DNA of 64,000 nucleotides from Datnioides undecimradiatus (GCA_008933995.1 WARS01000015.1:11297861-11361860); one strand, 5' to 3'. Shown: positions 29,137 through 59,300, counted from the first letter of the stretch. The notes: generated by a model not told the origin, from the sequence alone. Numbers and translations: made by a program.

Positions 29137-31771
29137 ATGAAGTCCAGGACAGCCGGACCTCCAGACGGGGGCTACGGCTGGGTGGTGGTCATGTCAGCCT
29201 TTTTTATCGTGGGCCTCACTGCCGCCGTCCTCAAGAATTTCGGCCTGTTCTTCTTGGACATCCAGAGTCACTTTGGGGTCCCAACCAGCACCACATCTTG
29301 GGTCACCTCCACTACGATTGCCATGTTTCACCTTGGAGGTAAAGGGATTTCTTTCAGCTTGAAGTTACCTGTTGTTTTGAAATTTGAAATGCTTTTATAG
29401 TGGTGTTTTCATTTTTTCCTTTCAGCTCCAGTGGCCAGTGTGCTGACCTCGGAGTTTTCTCAGAGAGTGGTAATTATAGTTGGGGGCCTGCTCGCTGCCT
29501 CGAGGATGTTGCTGTCTCTGGACCTCAGCCTCCCCTGGTTCTACCTCGCCATGGGCTTCCTGCAAGGTAGCACATGGAGCCAGCATCCTCACATCCAGGA
29601 AGCATTGCCAGTGTTCTTACCTTTAACTAATCTTTCTGTTTTTCTTGCTGGAGATGCTCCCAACAGTTATTTAAATGAAAAAGTCTGAAGTTCAGAGAAT
29701 TTTGAGCCTGCTTCATTTAATGGGCGAAAAAGTTGCTCCCATCCAAGGAAAGCAGGTGTTTGGCCTGAACACCCCTTACTTGTGAATTTGTTGCCATTTT
29801 CATGTGTTTTTTAATATGTGCTGACATATGTTTTCTGATTATCAAATAGAAGACCTGAAGTTGGTCTGTTATTGAGTTTTGGGGTGTAGGAGTCCTCTTT
29901 TAGGAAGAGGAGCCACATGTGACACACAAGTGCCAGTAAAGGAGAAGATAATTTGACTGTTTGGACTATTTGAAAAGACTAGCATGTGCAAACCAGACTG
30001 TTGTTGAGATGACAAAGTGGTCTGAGTCTTGAACTTAAAGGTACAGATGCAGACGGTTTCAGCTGGTTTATGACATTTTGCAAATTGTAATGGGCATTTT
30101 TTGGACTGTTGCCAGTTTGTACACAAGAGATGAATCAGCAGATTAATCAACAATGACAATAATCATTAGTCAGGGCTTCTAACCTCGACAAAAATCAGTT
30201 CTTCTGCACAAATACTTCCAAAATAGATTAAATGGTTAAAGCTTTCTATCCTCTATTTCCAGGTTTAGGCATATCCTTCTCGTGGATCCCTGCCAACAGT
30301 ATGGTGAACCATTACTTTGTACAGTGGCGTCCCATTGCCTATGCCATCGCCAGCTCAGGAGAGTGTGTCTTCGCTGTTCTGTTCAGCCCCTTCTTCCAGT
30401 GGCTCATTGAGATGTACAGCTGGCAGGGCACTTTGCTCATCATTGGAGGCCTTCAGCTCAACCTGTGTGTGTGCGGCGCTCTCATGAGACCCCTGGAGAC
30501 GATCCAAAGCTCAGTGCAGGAAACCAAAGATGGAGGAGAGGGCGATGCAGCTGTCTGTCTCCCCCACCAAAGAGGAAGCTCATCTTCTAGTGCTCCCTGA
30601 TTAGAAAACCTGAACTTTTCCTCTACATCCTGTTCGCCATCTTTGCAGCAGCAGGGTTTTTCATCCCACCTCTCTTCCTGGTGCCCTTTGCCAGCAGTTT
30701 GGGGATGGATAAGTACTGTGGCTTCAAATACTCTGTCCTGGCATTGGCAGACCTGGCGGGGAGGCTGATTTGTGGCTGGATCGCCAACATGAGGCTGCTG
30801 AGGAACCTACAGCTGCTCACCATGGTGGTCACTATGCTTGGGGTGGTGCTCCTGCTGCTGCCCATCAGCCACAACTACTGGGCAATCCTGGTCTTTGCCT
30901 CACTCTATGGCTTCCTGTTCGGCTGCGTGGTGGCCATTCACGTCACCTCCATCGTGGACATCGTGACCCTGGAGGGATTTGACAATGCGCTGGGGCTCTT
31001 CATGCTTTTCAGAAGCATCGGTGGCTTCGTTGGTCCACCTGCTGCAGGTGAGCAGTCTGTGTTTGCATCATCAGAGAGAAAAGGATGAATACACAGTTTA
31101 AAGAAATGAAAAAAGATTGTTACAGAAGGTTTACACACATATACACGTCATTTTAAAAGTTACAACATGGGTGATACTATGATAGCAAAACAATGCTTTG
31201 TTTAATAATACACTGGGGGAATCTAAACAAAATTTAACCCATACAAAATGGTGGAGTCCAAGAAAGAAATCTTGTTCAAAATTTTTTTTTGATTTTGACA
31301 AAACATAAATATCAATAGACAACATTTAAATTTTTAACCCAGTAAACATTCATTATTCTTTTAAAGGACAATTAGTTCTCTTCAGTTTCTCCTGAAAACA
31401 GTTCTGTTATGAATGTGAGGTAAATCGAAAACTGGATGTAACATATTTAATTATATTCATGTGATAGACTCTGTTGGTACAGGTAACTCCTGACATGGCA
31501 CTGCAGGTCTGGACTGCTGAAGGAACTGATGCATCTGTTCATTTATTCATCAGCCCTGGCACAATGTGATCTTCTGTGTTTACATGCAGGCTGGCTGGTG
31601 GACGAGACCCACGACTACAGCGCCGCCTTCTACCTCTCAGGCCTCTGCCTCATATCGTCAGCAGCATTTGTTGTCGTCGTCGACCGCATTGTTCAGCGGA
31701 GGAAATCCATGGAGGCTGAAAGTCATCAGGCGATCACTCAGGAGAGCTGGGAAGCAGGAAAACTCAAGTGA
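29137..31771 (+). CDS. Monocarboxylate transporter of the SLC16 family (MCT7/SLC16A6-like)
   Basis: Twelve-TM major facilitator that moves monocarboxylates or related small solutes across the plasma membrane. Coding exons are 29137-29338, 29426-29566, 30263-31047 and 31590-31771, all GT-AG. The N-terminus has the SLC16 signature PPDGGYGWVVV before TM1. SSGEC and GGLQLNLCVCGALMRP match TM5-TM6, and GFFIPPLFL begins TM7. The SGEC motif recalls human SLC16A6, but SLC16A12/A13 share much of the rest, so I leave the symbol open. The large third exon is 785 nt, one short of a frame-preserving length. The frame before about 30588 ends at a TGA (30598-30600), while the TM7-TM12 half is open only in the -1 frame. 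The slip lies in the variable cytosolic loop between TM6 and TM7. A third frame also looks protein-like there (ending LLVLPD), so more than one indel is possible. A poly(A) signal is listed separately. Confidence 0.85.
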
Positions 31772-32507
31772 GGCTCTGTTTCATAAGGATTTTTACTGTG
31801 AGTCAACTTTAGGTGCCAGAAAGACTCCCTTGTTGTTCATCAGTTGATCCCATGCTAACTGCTGCATGGTTTGACCTCGTCAGTCCCAGAAGAACGGCGG
31901 CATCCTGTCCTCTGTTTAAATGAGGTTTTCACACAAATGATCGCTCAGCAGCTCGTCAATAACCCTGGTTCTGAGGAGCAAAACAGGTTCTCATGCCTTA
32001 TTGTAACCACTCAAAGTGTGGGGGTTAGCAGTTGGTTGTGTCTCATTGGAGGACGCTGTAAATGAAGTGTTGCTTCTGATATTTATTGGTTATGTTGCTT
32101 TTATAAGTAATTTATATCGTATTAGTTGAATCTAATGAGACAGATTTTTTTTGTGCTTCTTCCATTTGTCAGCCTTTGTCATCACTGTGTCATAACATTG
32201 TAAATGTGACTTTAAAACACCTTTTTAGGTATTTTTTAAAATTATTTTATGTTTTTATTTGGTAACCATAGAAACAAAACACACCAAAGAAACTGAGCTG
32301 ACACAAAACACTGTTAAAATGATGGTAATGTTTAACAAATCCCATGAAAAGATGGAAACAAACACTGTTGGGCCATCTCTCAATACTGTCTTTTCAGGTC
32401 TTTGATGTTTTTTCAATAATAATGCAGCTGCAGGGCACAGGAGAATAAGCTGTATCTATGAAAACAGTTTATTATTATTTTTGGTCTTTGAATTGTTCAT
32501 TGGCAAT

Positions 32508-32513
32508 AATAAA
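32508..32513 (+). terminator. Poly(A) signal of the SLC16 gene
   Basis: AATAAA about 740 nt after the SLC16 stop codon, followed by an AT-rich stretch. It is the best candidate for the end of this transcript. Confidence 0.55.
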
Positions 32514-33559
32514 ACTTTTTTGGCATATTAATCTTTTTTTATTTTGGCCCTTGAGTAATATGTATTTTTTAAATGTATGTATATAAAGTAAAAGCCAAAA
32601 TATCATCAATTTCTCTGAGGATACAGCAGTCCTGTATGTGATCAGTAAACCACATGTGGGTCAGGCCATGGTGGTAGTATTAACAGATTTTTGTTTCAGT
32701 TTACTTCTGTAGCTTTTTTTTTTAAATGTCTTATTGAAATAGAGATGGGTTTTTCCTTCTCAAGCTATTGTAACAATTACATTTTAAAAAATTAAATTAC
32801 TGTGCTGTTCACTTTAAATGCCCGACTCTCCTGTCTGACCTCTCCTGCTCTCGACTGTTTGTATATTGTTTGTGAAATGTTTGACTCTCCTGAAGGTAAA
32901 GGCAGATCTCACACAGTGTGCTCAGCCTCTCAGGGGCTGCCCACCATAACGTGAAACTGATACCCAGGATGAGGATAAATTGTAGTGCTCTTTTGGAATG
33001 TAATTATGTGCTGTACCGTCGCTCTGGAGTTAAAGTACAGTTATGCAACCTCATAATCGAGTCAGTTTCAGCCTCACTCTGAGCTTGACCTGGTGCTGAG
33101 CACTTTAAAATGAATCTGCCACTATTTTGTTTGTTAAGCCTTCTGCCAACAATTCACTGCTTCCTGCTTTTCAATGTGAACAATTTTATGATCAACTTTG
33201 GGCTTTGAACTGTTGGTCAGACAAAAGTAAAATATTATCAACTTGGGTTTTTGGAAATTTAGAGGGGCCTTTTTTTCTTTTTCTTTTTTTTGTGGCATTT
33301 TATGGACCAAATGTCTCAATTAAGTAAACAAAATTTAAAAAAATATATTAATCACAGCCTTAAATTGGGAGTTGCAGCCTTAGTAGTGGCACAATCATTT
33401 ACCTTAATGAATTTATGAAATGTCAGAAAATTGTAAATATTGATCCATCACAGTTCACCAAAGCTCAGGTTTATGTAATACATTGCATGAGTTTTCATTT
33501 AAAAACCCTATAGACTCCAGGAGCGACGCGGCGTCTCCATGGATGGTTGCCTCTGTGGT

Positions 33560-33812
33560 GGTCTCACTGTGTAGAGAATTTTGCATGTTCACGCTGTGTC
33601 AGTGTAGGTTCCCTCCAGGCACTCTAGCTTCAGCCACCACCCAAAAACACACATGATGGGGGAAGTGGGAACTCTAAACTGACCGTAGGAGTGCATGTGA
33701 GTGTGCATGAGTTTGTCTGGCTATATGTGTCAGCCCAGCAACAGACTGGTGACCTGACCTGGGTGTACCTTGCCTCCCATCCAATGACTGCTGGGATAGG
33801 CTTTTATTTATA
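33560..33812 (+). repeat. Teleost dispersed repeat (LINE-associated 3' block)
   Basis: The block contains degenerate versions of phrases from a very common fish repeat: 'gcatgttc..ctgtgt', 'aactctaaactgaccgtag', 'tgtgtcagcccagcaacagac', 'tggtgacctgacctgggtgt' and 'gctgggataggc'. I recognise it as a high-copy interspersed sequence, probably tied to an L2-clade (Maui-like) LINE, but the family assignment is from memory. Divergence is substantial, suggesting an old insertion. Confidence 0.55.
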
Positions 33813-33960
33813 TTCTGATGCTGATAGCTAATGTGTGAATAAAGGTATAAATTTATCAAAATGGTTGAAACAAACTCTGGATAGATGACCTGATTAGGGT
33901 CAATGTAATACTGACTAGTTGTCCTTGAATCCGTTTGATTTAAACGTGATCCACCAGTGA

Positions 33961-33974
33961 CCACTGGGTGGCAC
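33961..33974 (+). promoter_or_regulatory. CTCF-like core motif between convergent genes
   Basis: CCACTGGGTGGCAC matches the CTCF core with one mismatch. It lies between the 3' ends of the SLC16 gene and GLDC, a position where insulator sites are plausible. Confidence 0.25.
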
Positions 33975-34932
33975 TGTTTTGCTTCAGTGAGAACTTGAAC
34001 TCAAAATATGCACACACTCAACGACAAAATGTTTAATACAGACATCTTTTTCTCTACAGACAAAACAGTTTAGATTAGAAAATAATGAATTTAAAATTAA
34101 GATATGCTATTGTCAAGAAATGTCAAGACACATTAACACAACAGATGCATATTAACAAAAACCTACCATAAACTACCCTCTACGTTTTGTCAGGTATTTG
34201 AAAAACTGAAAATGGGAATGTCAAAAACAGCTATTTTACACACAACAGAAATTGAGGCAGCAAGGGTTTTCTTCTTTTTATAGATGTCGGGAGTCTAAAA
34301 ATGAACTGTACTAAACTAAAAGTACAGTATTTCAGAGGTGTGTTATGTTAGGGTGCACTTATTTTGCGACCTGGAAACGTAAAAGTTGCACCTTTGGTCC
34401 ACTGTAAAAGTTCGAGAGGGTGAAAACCCGACGAGCCCCACAAAAGGGGTGCACACAGACAAAGTCCAGTCCCAATGTCTATCTCACAGACTTTAACACC
34501 CAGCGCCTAAGGGCTCAGACTCAAATGTGAAATTACAAGTGTTGAAAGTCCTCTTGAATCTTTTTGCTCTGCTTACTACAGAAATTAACCACAATTCCTC
34601 AGGCCCAAAGGTCTGACATTATTTTAAAAATATACTAACTTAACAAGAAAACAAGAGCATCACATGTGGGGTTGTGTCATGAAGAGTCTGGGAGAATAGA
34701 TTTGTTTTTATCTAATTTGAGACGAGTATTGCGAGGAAAAAGTCACTAAATTTTACCACATTTGAAATATAAGCATCACATTTAACTTGCTTCTGCCCCA
34801 GCAAACTTGATTTCACCGCGTAGTGTAGCCCGCACACCGTCCTGCTCTCACATTTTCACTGAGAAAACAGGTGTGAAGTCTGTGATGTTTTCGAGCTCCG
34901 GTTGGACATTGGGACTGGACCACAGGGAGCAT

Positions 34933-51038
<16,106 letters not shown>

Positions 51039-54000
51039 CTCTAAATCACTTTGCAAGACAGGTCTGCAAAAACTGTGGCCGCCTTGTCCTCCCCTCGCTC
51101 AGCGACAGAGATTCCCCCCACTCAGACTGATGCGATCCCTGCAGGAGACTCTGCCAACTCCTTCAAAACTGCGGAGTTTATACAACTGCACAGTTGCACA
51201 AGAGCGGGCCAATCGGAGCGGAGATGCTGCGTGACGCTGCGAGGAGCCCCGGTCAAACAGCTGCTAAACTTTCTCACGTGCCCACCCATTCATTGACCAA
51301 GGAGGGGAAAAAATAGTAGAAGTATCACTCTGGAGATATTTCAGGAACAAGGTACGAAGTCCACCCTGAACAGTGAGCCCTCGATGGCTTTAATAGATGT
51401 GCAGGTGTGCTCAGTGATAGTAGGTGAGCGCTAGAAAACAGACAGGAACAACCGGACCTCCTCAGCATTTACCGAGTGACCAATAAAGACACATACGTGG
51501 TGCTTATTCCAATTTTATATTTGAAACAGTAAATGCATCACACTAACTCAGACGTTGAGATCTTTCAAGGGCAAACCACACACACCCCGTCTTTTATGAA
51601 TCATAGATATTTGCATAATATAAATATGCATGAAATTGGTAAAACCTATGCAGAGAGCCCTCAAGCAAGGGCGGCTTTCCATAGACTTGGCTTTTGTGCC
51701 TTCACGTACCCGTAGGAAATAAGGAGTGCTGTTGTTGATGTTGATGTTCTGCCATTCTGCCATTTGTGTTCTGGATCACAATTAAATTAAACCTTATTTT
51801 GTGGTTTTTCCTTCGATGTTCTTTGGCTGTTGTGCTTCTGTGACATGCACAGTTGTCTGATGGACAGATAGCTCTGCCTTTTTCTAAAGTAACAAATAAC
51901 TGATCCTAGGCTGGGATTCAACACCGTAAAAATGGACAGGGGCCAATTTGACAACAGGAAAAACAGTACTCGTTTTGTCTTCTTTAGTTTTTTGTTTGTT
52001 TTTTGACAGGTATAACTCCTGAAACCCTGCAGGTGACACACTGTGTACCTGGCTTAGGCTTCTGAACACTGCTAATGCCAACCTCCTTCTTACTCATTTC
52101 TCCTGTCCCTTGGGTGTGTGCTAAAGCCTCTATACAACAGTAAAGTACAGTGTGCAAATGTTCCTTCACTTCACAGGAGAAGAGGCGTCAAAGTATCTAA
52201 GATGGGTGAGACAAAATAGAGCTTCTGGAGAGACATCAAACAGGTGCTCCATCCATAGCTGACTGTTGAGGCAGTAGTTTCCCCATGTGCCAAAGGCAAA
52301 GTACCTTTCTGTGCCTTAATCAGGACTGTTGGCAGATAAAACTTGGTAACAAAGGCTCAAAGGTGTTCACCCCCATAGCAAGGTACAAATTCCAATGTCT
52401 GAAATCATAAGAAGTGTTTCAGAGAGTTATCATGCAGAACACTGAAGGTCTAGACAGTTTTGTGAATGTCATTGATGATTTGCTTGACAGAAAAGCATTA
52501 ACATATTCTTAAGAAGTTGTTAAAGAGAGCAAGGGAGTATAACCTGAAACTTGTGTGTTATCAGGACAAAAGCACAGCGAATCACAGCCCTAATACACAC
52601 CACTGGAAAGTGCCGGATTATCAACAAAACTGCCAAACTCCATCTCCCTGCTATTCCAGAGGGGAACACTCCAGGTGTGCTGGCAGTTGAGAGAAAAGAA
52701 GAGCAAGCACAAACTCTGCTTATACAGGCAAACATGGAGTCTATCTGACCTGCAAGTTGAGGAAAATGTCAGGGTGCAAACGGAAGTGACATGGTAGCCT
52801 GCCATGTTCCTGAACAATTAGGTGTTACCAGGAGGGAGACTGTAGATGAGATACAAGAAAGTATCTGGAGAATATAGATGAGAAAAAACATTTCAATCTA
52901 CACATGGGAACTCTACAAACAGGATATTTATCTAAACACCAGGATCCAGTCACTAATGCTACATCCACAGTAAGAGTTCAGGGAGGCATGTGTCCAAGCA
53001 ATGGCTACATAGAGAAAGTAAATAGATCAGTGTCTGCACTGGAGGACTGTGCCAAGACAGTTTATTTTTATTTAATCAAACTCACCTGATGCCCTTTAGG
53101 TTTTGTACCAAGGTAAATGAGCCACTGAAATTGCTTTTCTAGCAGATCTGGTGTATTTGTTCCATTTAGCTTTTTGTAGGCTCAACTACTTTGGGAGAGT
53201 GAGATAGCAAAAGAATATATTGTATCACAATTCAAGTTCAAGACAGGGATGTAAAGTGCAGTGGAGGAGCTTGTTTGCTGATGGCTCTGACTCCCATTCT
53301 ACTTTTGGAGACTGACGTTTCTGATCGTTAAGGTCTTATAATCTAAAAATCATCATGTCAGCTGAGAAGCCAGGTCAAGACTGGATTTCTCACCAAAATC
53401 TAAACAAACCACTCTACCAAAATTCCTACATTTTTGCTGTTAGGGATTAGACTGCTAAACATTCAAAGACCTCATCTGACAGGTGGAAATTCCTAGGAGA
53501 GAGATATCATTCGTGTCTAAACTGAACACGTGGGAAAGGATTTGAATACCACTGTGACATATTCATAGTATTGTAAAGTTCATCAAGTTGCTGCTAGTTT
53601 TTTGGCAGCAGTTAAACCAGGAACAATATTGTGTCACTGAGAAAATTGTACTATGTACTAAATCTAAAAGAGATAAGAACATAAATGCTACACTAATACT
53701 GAATAAACACTAACACAAACATATGCAGACAACAAGGAATACCATTTTAAGGTAAAGCTAACAGTACCGCTCTAGATATGACTAGGTCAGTTGGTCACCA
53801 AGTTGGCTCAGATTGAAAATCTCAACAACTGTCACATGGATTTCTCAGAAGTTTTGCCCAGACATCCTTGATTCCCAAATGAAGGATCCTACTTATTTTC
53901 CTTTGACCTTTCTCTGACACTAGTGCGAGGTTTTTTTTGTTTTTGAGTGTAATGTAAAGGGATTGCTGTGAAGTTTGACGCACACATTTAATCATGATGG

Positions 54001-56347
54001 TGTCATGATGGTGGTCAATACTTTTGTAAGCGGTACTATATATTTAACTAAAATTGATAATTATCATGCAAGTCTTTAGCTCAAAGCATTGCATGTCTTA
54101 ACAGACTGACAGAGCAACACCAGGAGCGGCCGTTGATTCTTTTCTATACACACTTCAACTACTGCCATTAATCCAGTTGTAATTATAAAATGACAAACTG
54201 TGCAGTGTTAGTGTGTCTTTACTTATCAGAGGCAACAGCTGGAGGAGTCCTGAAAAAAAGCGATGGATATACATGATACATACATATATATGTGATTATT
54301 GACATGTGCTGTCTCATAGCATCAAATGAACCATGAGAGCTCAACAGCTCCCATCACAAACCCTGAAATATCATGACTTTTTTTCTATTACCCATCCTTT
54401 CTCTTCTCAGAATTTGTGAACCGTAGACGGATTACAGTGAAGTTACAGGGTTTCCTAGAAAGGGATTTTGTTCTGGCTCCCTTAAATCATTGCTGTTGAC
54501 AGTTATTGTGTTGCAGCTGCATTCATACATGAGTCAGACACCATTCCAGGGTACAGGAAATTAGTTAATCCTCAGAGAAGATCAGGCAAGTACTGATAGG
54601 TTGTGCTACATTCGAACATGTTTGTTTCAGTGGTGCCCCTTGGAACAAACATATTGCATAACAAGTCAGACCTGTTTGGTCATTTCTTAAGGGCAGTTCA
54701 AAACATCCTACTCCAGCCTATTGTACCTACCTCTATCAGTTATAATTTCCACCTTAGTATTGTACCAATAGTTTACTAATCGGATTGTAAACATATGATT
54801 CAGATGACATCCAGATAGTCAAAAATATAGTTTAGTGTCAAAGTGAAGTGACCTGTATGCTGCGTGGATGAAATCTGTTTTTAAATGCTGTGTTATTCTT
54901 TACTTTTACATTCCTCTCAAATACAAACATCGTTTGATATCTAAAATAAGAGAAGCATGCCGTGGCTCAGAACCTGCCACTATTTTAAAAGATTAATTAC
55001 ATATATGATTGTTTGTTTGTTACTAATACCAACAAGCAGTGACAAACCAGTTTGCATGTGAATAAAACCTTGAATGAGATTGAAAGAGTTGATGAGACCT
55101 GTTCTTGTTTTTGATTAAGTGGGGAGAAGGCTCACTTGCATTTGTTGTATGTTGTATTAATGCTTTGTTCATGTGCAATTACACTGTAAAGTGTTAAAGT
55201 TTCAGTAACTTAAAGGGTATAAAACATCAGAGTGCAAGTGCTTGACCTACCTTTCTATCTCTATCTCTTTCTTTGTTTACTCTGATTGCAGATTGTTGTT
55301 TTGCAACACAAACAAAGCATTACTGTTGGCTGTTTCTAATTTTTGTCATTTCAGAAACAGTTCCTAATAATGCTAACAGCTACAAGACTAAAAGCCTCAG
55401 ATATGAAAAACAAAATACCTGCTTGCTGACTAAAGCCACCAAGAAAGGACAGAGCTGATTAAGCAGCTCTACAATCAGTGGTGGGGGTACTGTGGTCTTT
55501 AATTAGGCACTACAGTAAAAATACTGTGTAGCATAAATGATGCTACTTAAAAGTAGACATTTTATCAGGATAAGTATAAGAATAATAGTTCTATTATAAC
55601 TATTGGATTCTTTATACTGATACAACATTGTGTCAGTAGTATTATACTGTTATAGCTGCTTGAGGTGGAACCAGTTTAACTGCTTTATGTGCGGTCAGTC
55701 AGTTAGTATAGTCCAGTGGTGCCTAATAAAGAGCCACAACTACACACTGGCTTTTGTACGAGGTAGAAAAATGTTCTGTGACACTGGTTCATTCTTTAAC
55801 AATGCATGGTAAAAAGTACAATAGTTCCCTCTAATATGCTGCCGAGTATAATGTATCATTGATTTAAAATACTCAAGTAAAGCACCTTAAAGCTGTACTA
55901 AATTACAGTATTTGATTGAATGTACTTTGTTGATTTTCATAATTGCCTATAACACATATTAAGATCAGGTTTGAGAGAAAACTAAATACATGATGAATAA
56001 TCAAAAAAAAAACAGAATTCCTGTTTGATTTGGGGAAATAAAAACTGAACAGAGTAAGAAAACACAAAACAACAGGCTGCTTGTGGTCGTTAGAGTTACT
56101 GAAATATGGACCAACAAAATGCTTTTGTATCCCACACCACAGATATTGTTAAATAAAGAGAATAACTATTATCAGTACTGCACAATAGCAAATATGAGAA
56201 AGTACTTTAATGCAGACCACAAGTGGAATGGCAAAGAGAGTCGGTCTGGTTAAAATAAACATTTCACCCTTTAATGAGACAATCTACATCAAACATCTGC
56301 TGTCAGAGGCTTTATCCAGTCTGTGACTTTCACCCAGAGACTCAGAT
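51039..56347. other. Intergenic region, GLDC 5' flank to MBOAT4
   Basis: The first 250 bp upstream of the GLDC start are GC-rich and probably hold its promoter and 5' UTR. Beyond about 51.4 kb the sequence is AT-rich and I find no host gene. The only recognisable item is the Ty3/gypsy-like fossil near 52.4 kb. Remaining open frames are short and unrecognised. Confidence 0.55.
52385..52560 (+). mobile_element. Ty3/gypsy-like LTR retrotransposon fossil, reverse transcriptase fragment
   Basis: A short stretch is related to the reverse-transcriptase palm region of fish Ty3/gypsy elements, including a Phe-Gln-Arg-Val segment and a following Asp-Asp pair in the usual spacing. Loose similarity may continue some way to either side. 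I see no LTRs, no target-site duplication and no complete domain. The copy is an old, broken remnant with several breaks over this short length. Confidence 0.55.
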
Positions 56348-59300
56348 ATGGCTTCGATGAACTGGCTGTGGGAACATCATCTGTTGTTAATGCATCAATG
56401 TTTTTCACTTCCATTCTCCTTTTTGTTTTATTTTCTTGCTTCACGAGGATATCTCTCCTTGACATACAGGTAAGTGAATACAAAATGATTTTTATTTATT
56501 TATTCCAATGCACTGTTACTTTGGCAGCCTTATTACTCTAAAATAAGTCACATTCTTCAGTAAAGGTATTTTTTAATATTTTTAAATAGTGGAGTTTGAC
56601 TTGTACAAGTGGAACACAAGAAAATAAAAGTCAGTTAGTTAGTTACTGACAAAGAACATTTTCAGTATTTTATCTATGTTTGTGTTTCTTTCTAGAAACA
56701 ACTTCCTAGATATTTGTTTTGCGTTTTATATATATGTTCTTTAAATACAATGACTTGACAAATTCACCGCCTGAGTGAGGAGACCATAGAACAGCTGACA
56801 AAAATATGAAGGCTCCTGGGTTCCCCTGCTTCACACAATACTACTGGGCATGTATCATTCAGAAAATATATATGGATGCATAATCTGGTGTGATTAACAC
56901 CATTTTGGGGCTCAAATGAAACAGTTATCTGCACACTTGTACTTGTTGTTATATACTCTTAACTGCCACTGTCTCCTACCTTCAGTGATGCACGGGCCTT
57001 CCACTCATGCTTCTCTTTTAATGATTTTATGTTCAACCTTCATTGACAGACAGTACTTCTGGTATTCAGTTTAACAGGGCATTAAAGAACATGGATGATC
57101 TTGGTGGTCACAGATTATCAATATATTTAGCTTAGCCTTTCACTTGGCATCCACCGTGTTTTTTCAAATTAGACATTTTTGTACAAAACAGTTTCCTCAA
57201 AACCCCAGACCCTCTTCGCCAAAGCGCCACTATATATTTTTTGTGAAGTCTAGTAAAAACTCTTCATCGCCTCTATCTTTATCCAAACTGACTCTTTTAA
57301 TTAAGGGATTCTTGCAGAAAATTGATGGGAGATGGTGCTGGTTACTGAGCTACCACAGGAAAAGTGGAATCACATTCTTGATCAGATCCACTCATCCTTA
57401 ATTTGTGCAACACATGACCTACAGTCCAGTACAACCACCTTTAAATATTCTGCATATAATCCACTGTTCGAATGCTGGATTAGCAAAAGATGTGCTCTAG
57501 TGCTAGTGAGGCCTGTGATATGTGCATCACTCGGAGAACCTAGAAATCAAAAAAGCTCAGAGAGAACTGACCAACTGATTCGTTGTTGCAGGTCTAGCAG
57601 TCACCATGATTTCTGTCTACAGGTACCTGTATGTTTTGGTTGGAGGCTGTCTCCTGGCAGTCATCACGATGGGCATCTACAGTGCAATTCTGTTTACCTC
57701 CAGTTTTGTCTTTATCCTGCTTGTGTGCACTGTGGATCCTAGCTGTATCCATGCCTGGGTGTTTGCTATCCAGATGTTATGGCAAACCTCCTGGCACCTG
57801 CTTATACAGTACAGAGAGTACTACCTGCAGGAGCCTATCTGCATCAGGTACGGACCTTAGTTGAGCACATCTGTATGTAAGCTGACAGCTACATGCTTTG
57901 CATTTTAGCAGTCAATGGTTAATTTTAAAGGTGCGACATTGAATCAGCTCTACTAACAATTTTCACCTGATACATTTTTTTTTAAAAAACTATACACATC
58001 AGTATCAACATGGATTCACCAGCTAATATTTTCCATTCTTATAAGGATTGTGCACTATAGTTTATTCATTCATCAATACCTCATAAATCATCCTGTTGCT
58101 TGCAAATACTCAAAAGATAACTAAAAAGGAACTTCATCATCCTATTTGGATAACAATTGGCAAAAACTGCAGTGCCCATGTAGTTTATGTAATTATTTCA
58201 ATTTAATTATAGTTTTTTGGCACGTTCTCAGTAGAATCAAGTCATGGCAGGAGAGAACCACAAGCAAATTCTGAAAGTCTGAAACTACTGAGACGGACTA
58301 AAATGTTGTTGGTTCTGGTGTTTTTACAAGATCTGTTGATAGAAACAAAACAAAATATAAATAATAATAATCCCTGTCCTTTAAGATGCATTGATCGTGC
58401 CTAAAGTACTAAAACATCTGCTGGAAAAGAATTTGCTTTCAGAATGTAAACCTTTGCTGTCCATCAGCTGTTTTTAATCTTACAGACCTTGGCTGTCCTG
58501 GAGCTTAAAAAACCATTAAGGATGAACTTTAAACCAAGGTTGTTAAATGCTATTATGCTGTCTGCTCCAGGGGGTCTAACAGGTAATACCTGTTTCTTTA
58601 ACTTGTGTTTCCAGATTGTTTTTGGCTGTTTCCTCTTTGATGCTTCTAACTCAGAGAATCACCTCAGTGTCCATGGACCTCCAGGAGAAACAAGTCATTC
58701 TAGTTAACTCTTCCTCCAAAACCACGGGTTGTGTGATGCTTCTCTCTCTTAGCAGCTACATCCTAAATTTCACCACACAGCTTGGTGGTCCTTTGTGCTC
58801 CTACAGCCGATTTGTGTCTCTCATGACAGAAATCAGACCGAAGCCTCCACCTAATCCACTGGGTGTGGTCTTCCTGAAGCTGCTGCAGGTGTTATTGTTG
58901 GAGTGTTTAAGGTATTGTCTTGTATTTTTTCTGAAATATAACACCTATAACCCTTCTAATTGTGTCATTCTCTATGGCGTCCTGAAGGTTTGGGGTCTAG
59001 CTTTGGTTTTAAGGATCCAGTATTATTCTCACTGGAGGATCAGTGAATGCCTCAATAATGCAGCTGGGTTTGGCTTTTGGGAAAATTCATCAGGAGCCTC
59101 CACAGACTGGGGTGGACTATCAGATGGGGATATCTGGACCACTGAGGCATCGAGCCGCATATCAGAGTTTGCCCGTCGATGGAACACCACAACAGCCTTG
59201 TGGCTGCGCAGAGTGGTGTATATGAGGTGCAAACGCTTCCAATTATTCATGACTTTTAGTTTTCTCTGTGGTGCTTGCACTTAGGTCACTTTGTGGGATT

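Larger units (their letters stand above)
31772..34932. other. Convergent intergenic region between SLC16 and GLDC 3' ends
   Basis: It contains the SLC16 3' UTR to about 32.5 kb, then AT-rich sequence, a dispersed repeat at 33.5-33.8 kb, a CTCF-like motif at 33961, and the presumed GLDC 3' UTR (minus strand) below 34933. A possible ATTAAA on the minus strand lies near 34028. I see no further coding exon. Confidence 0.5.
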
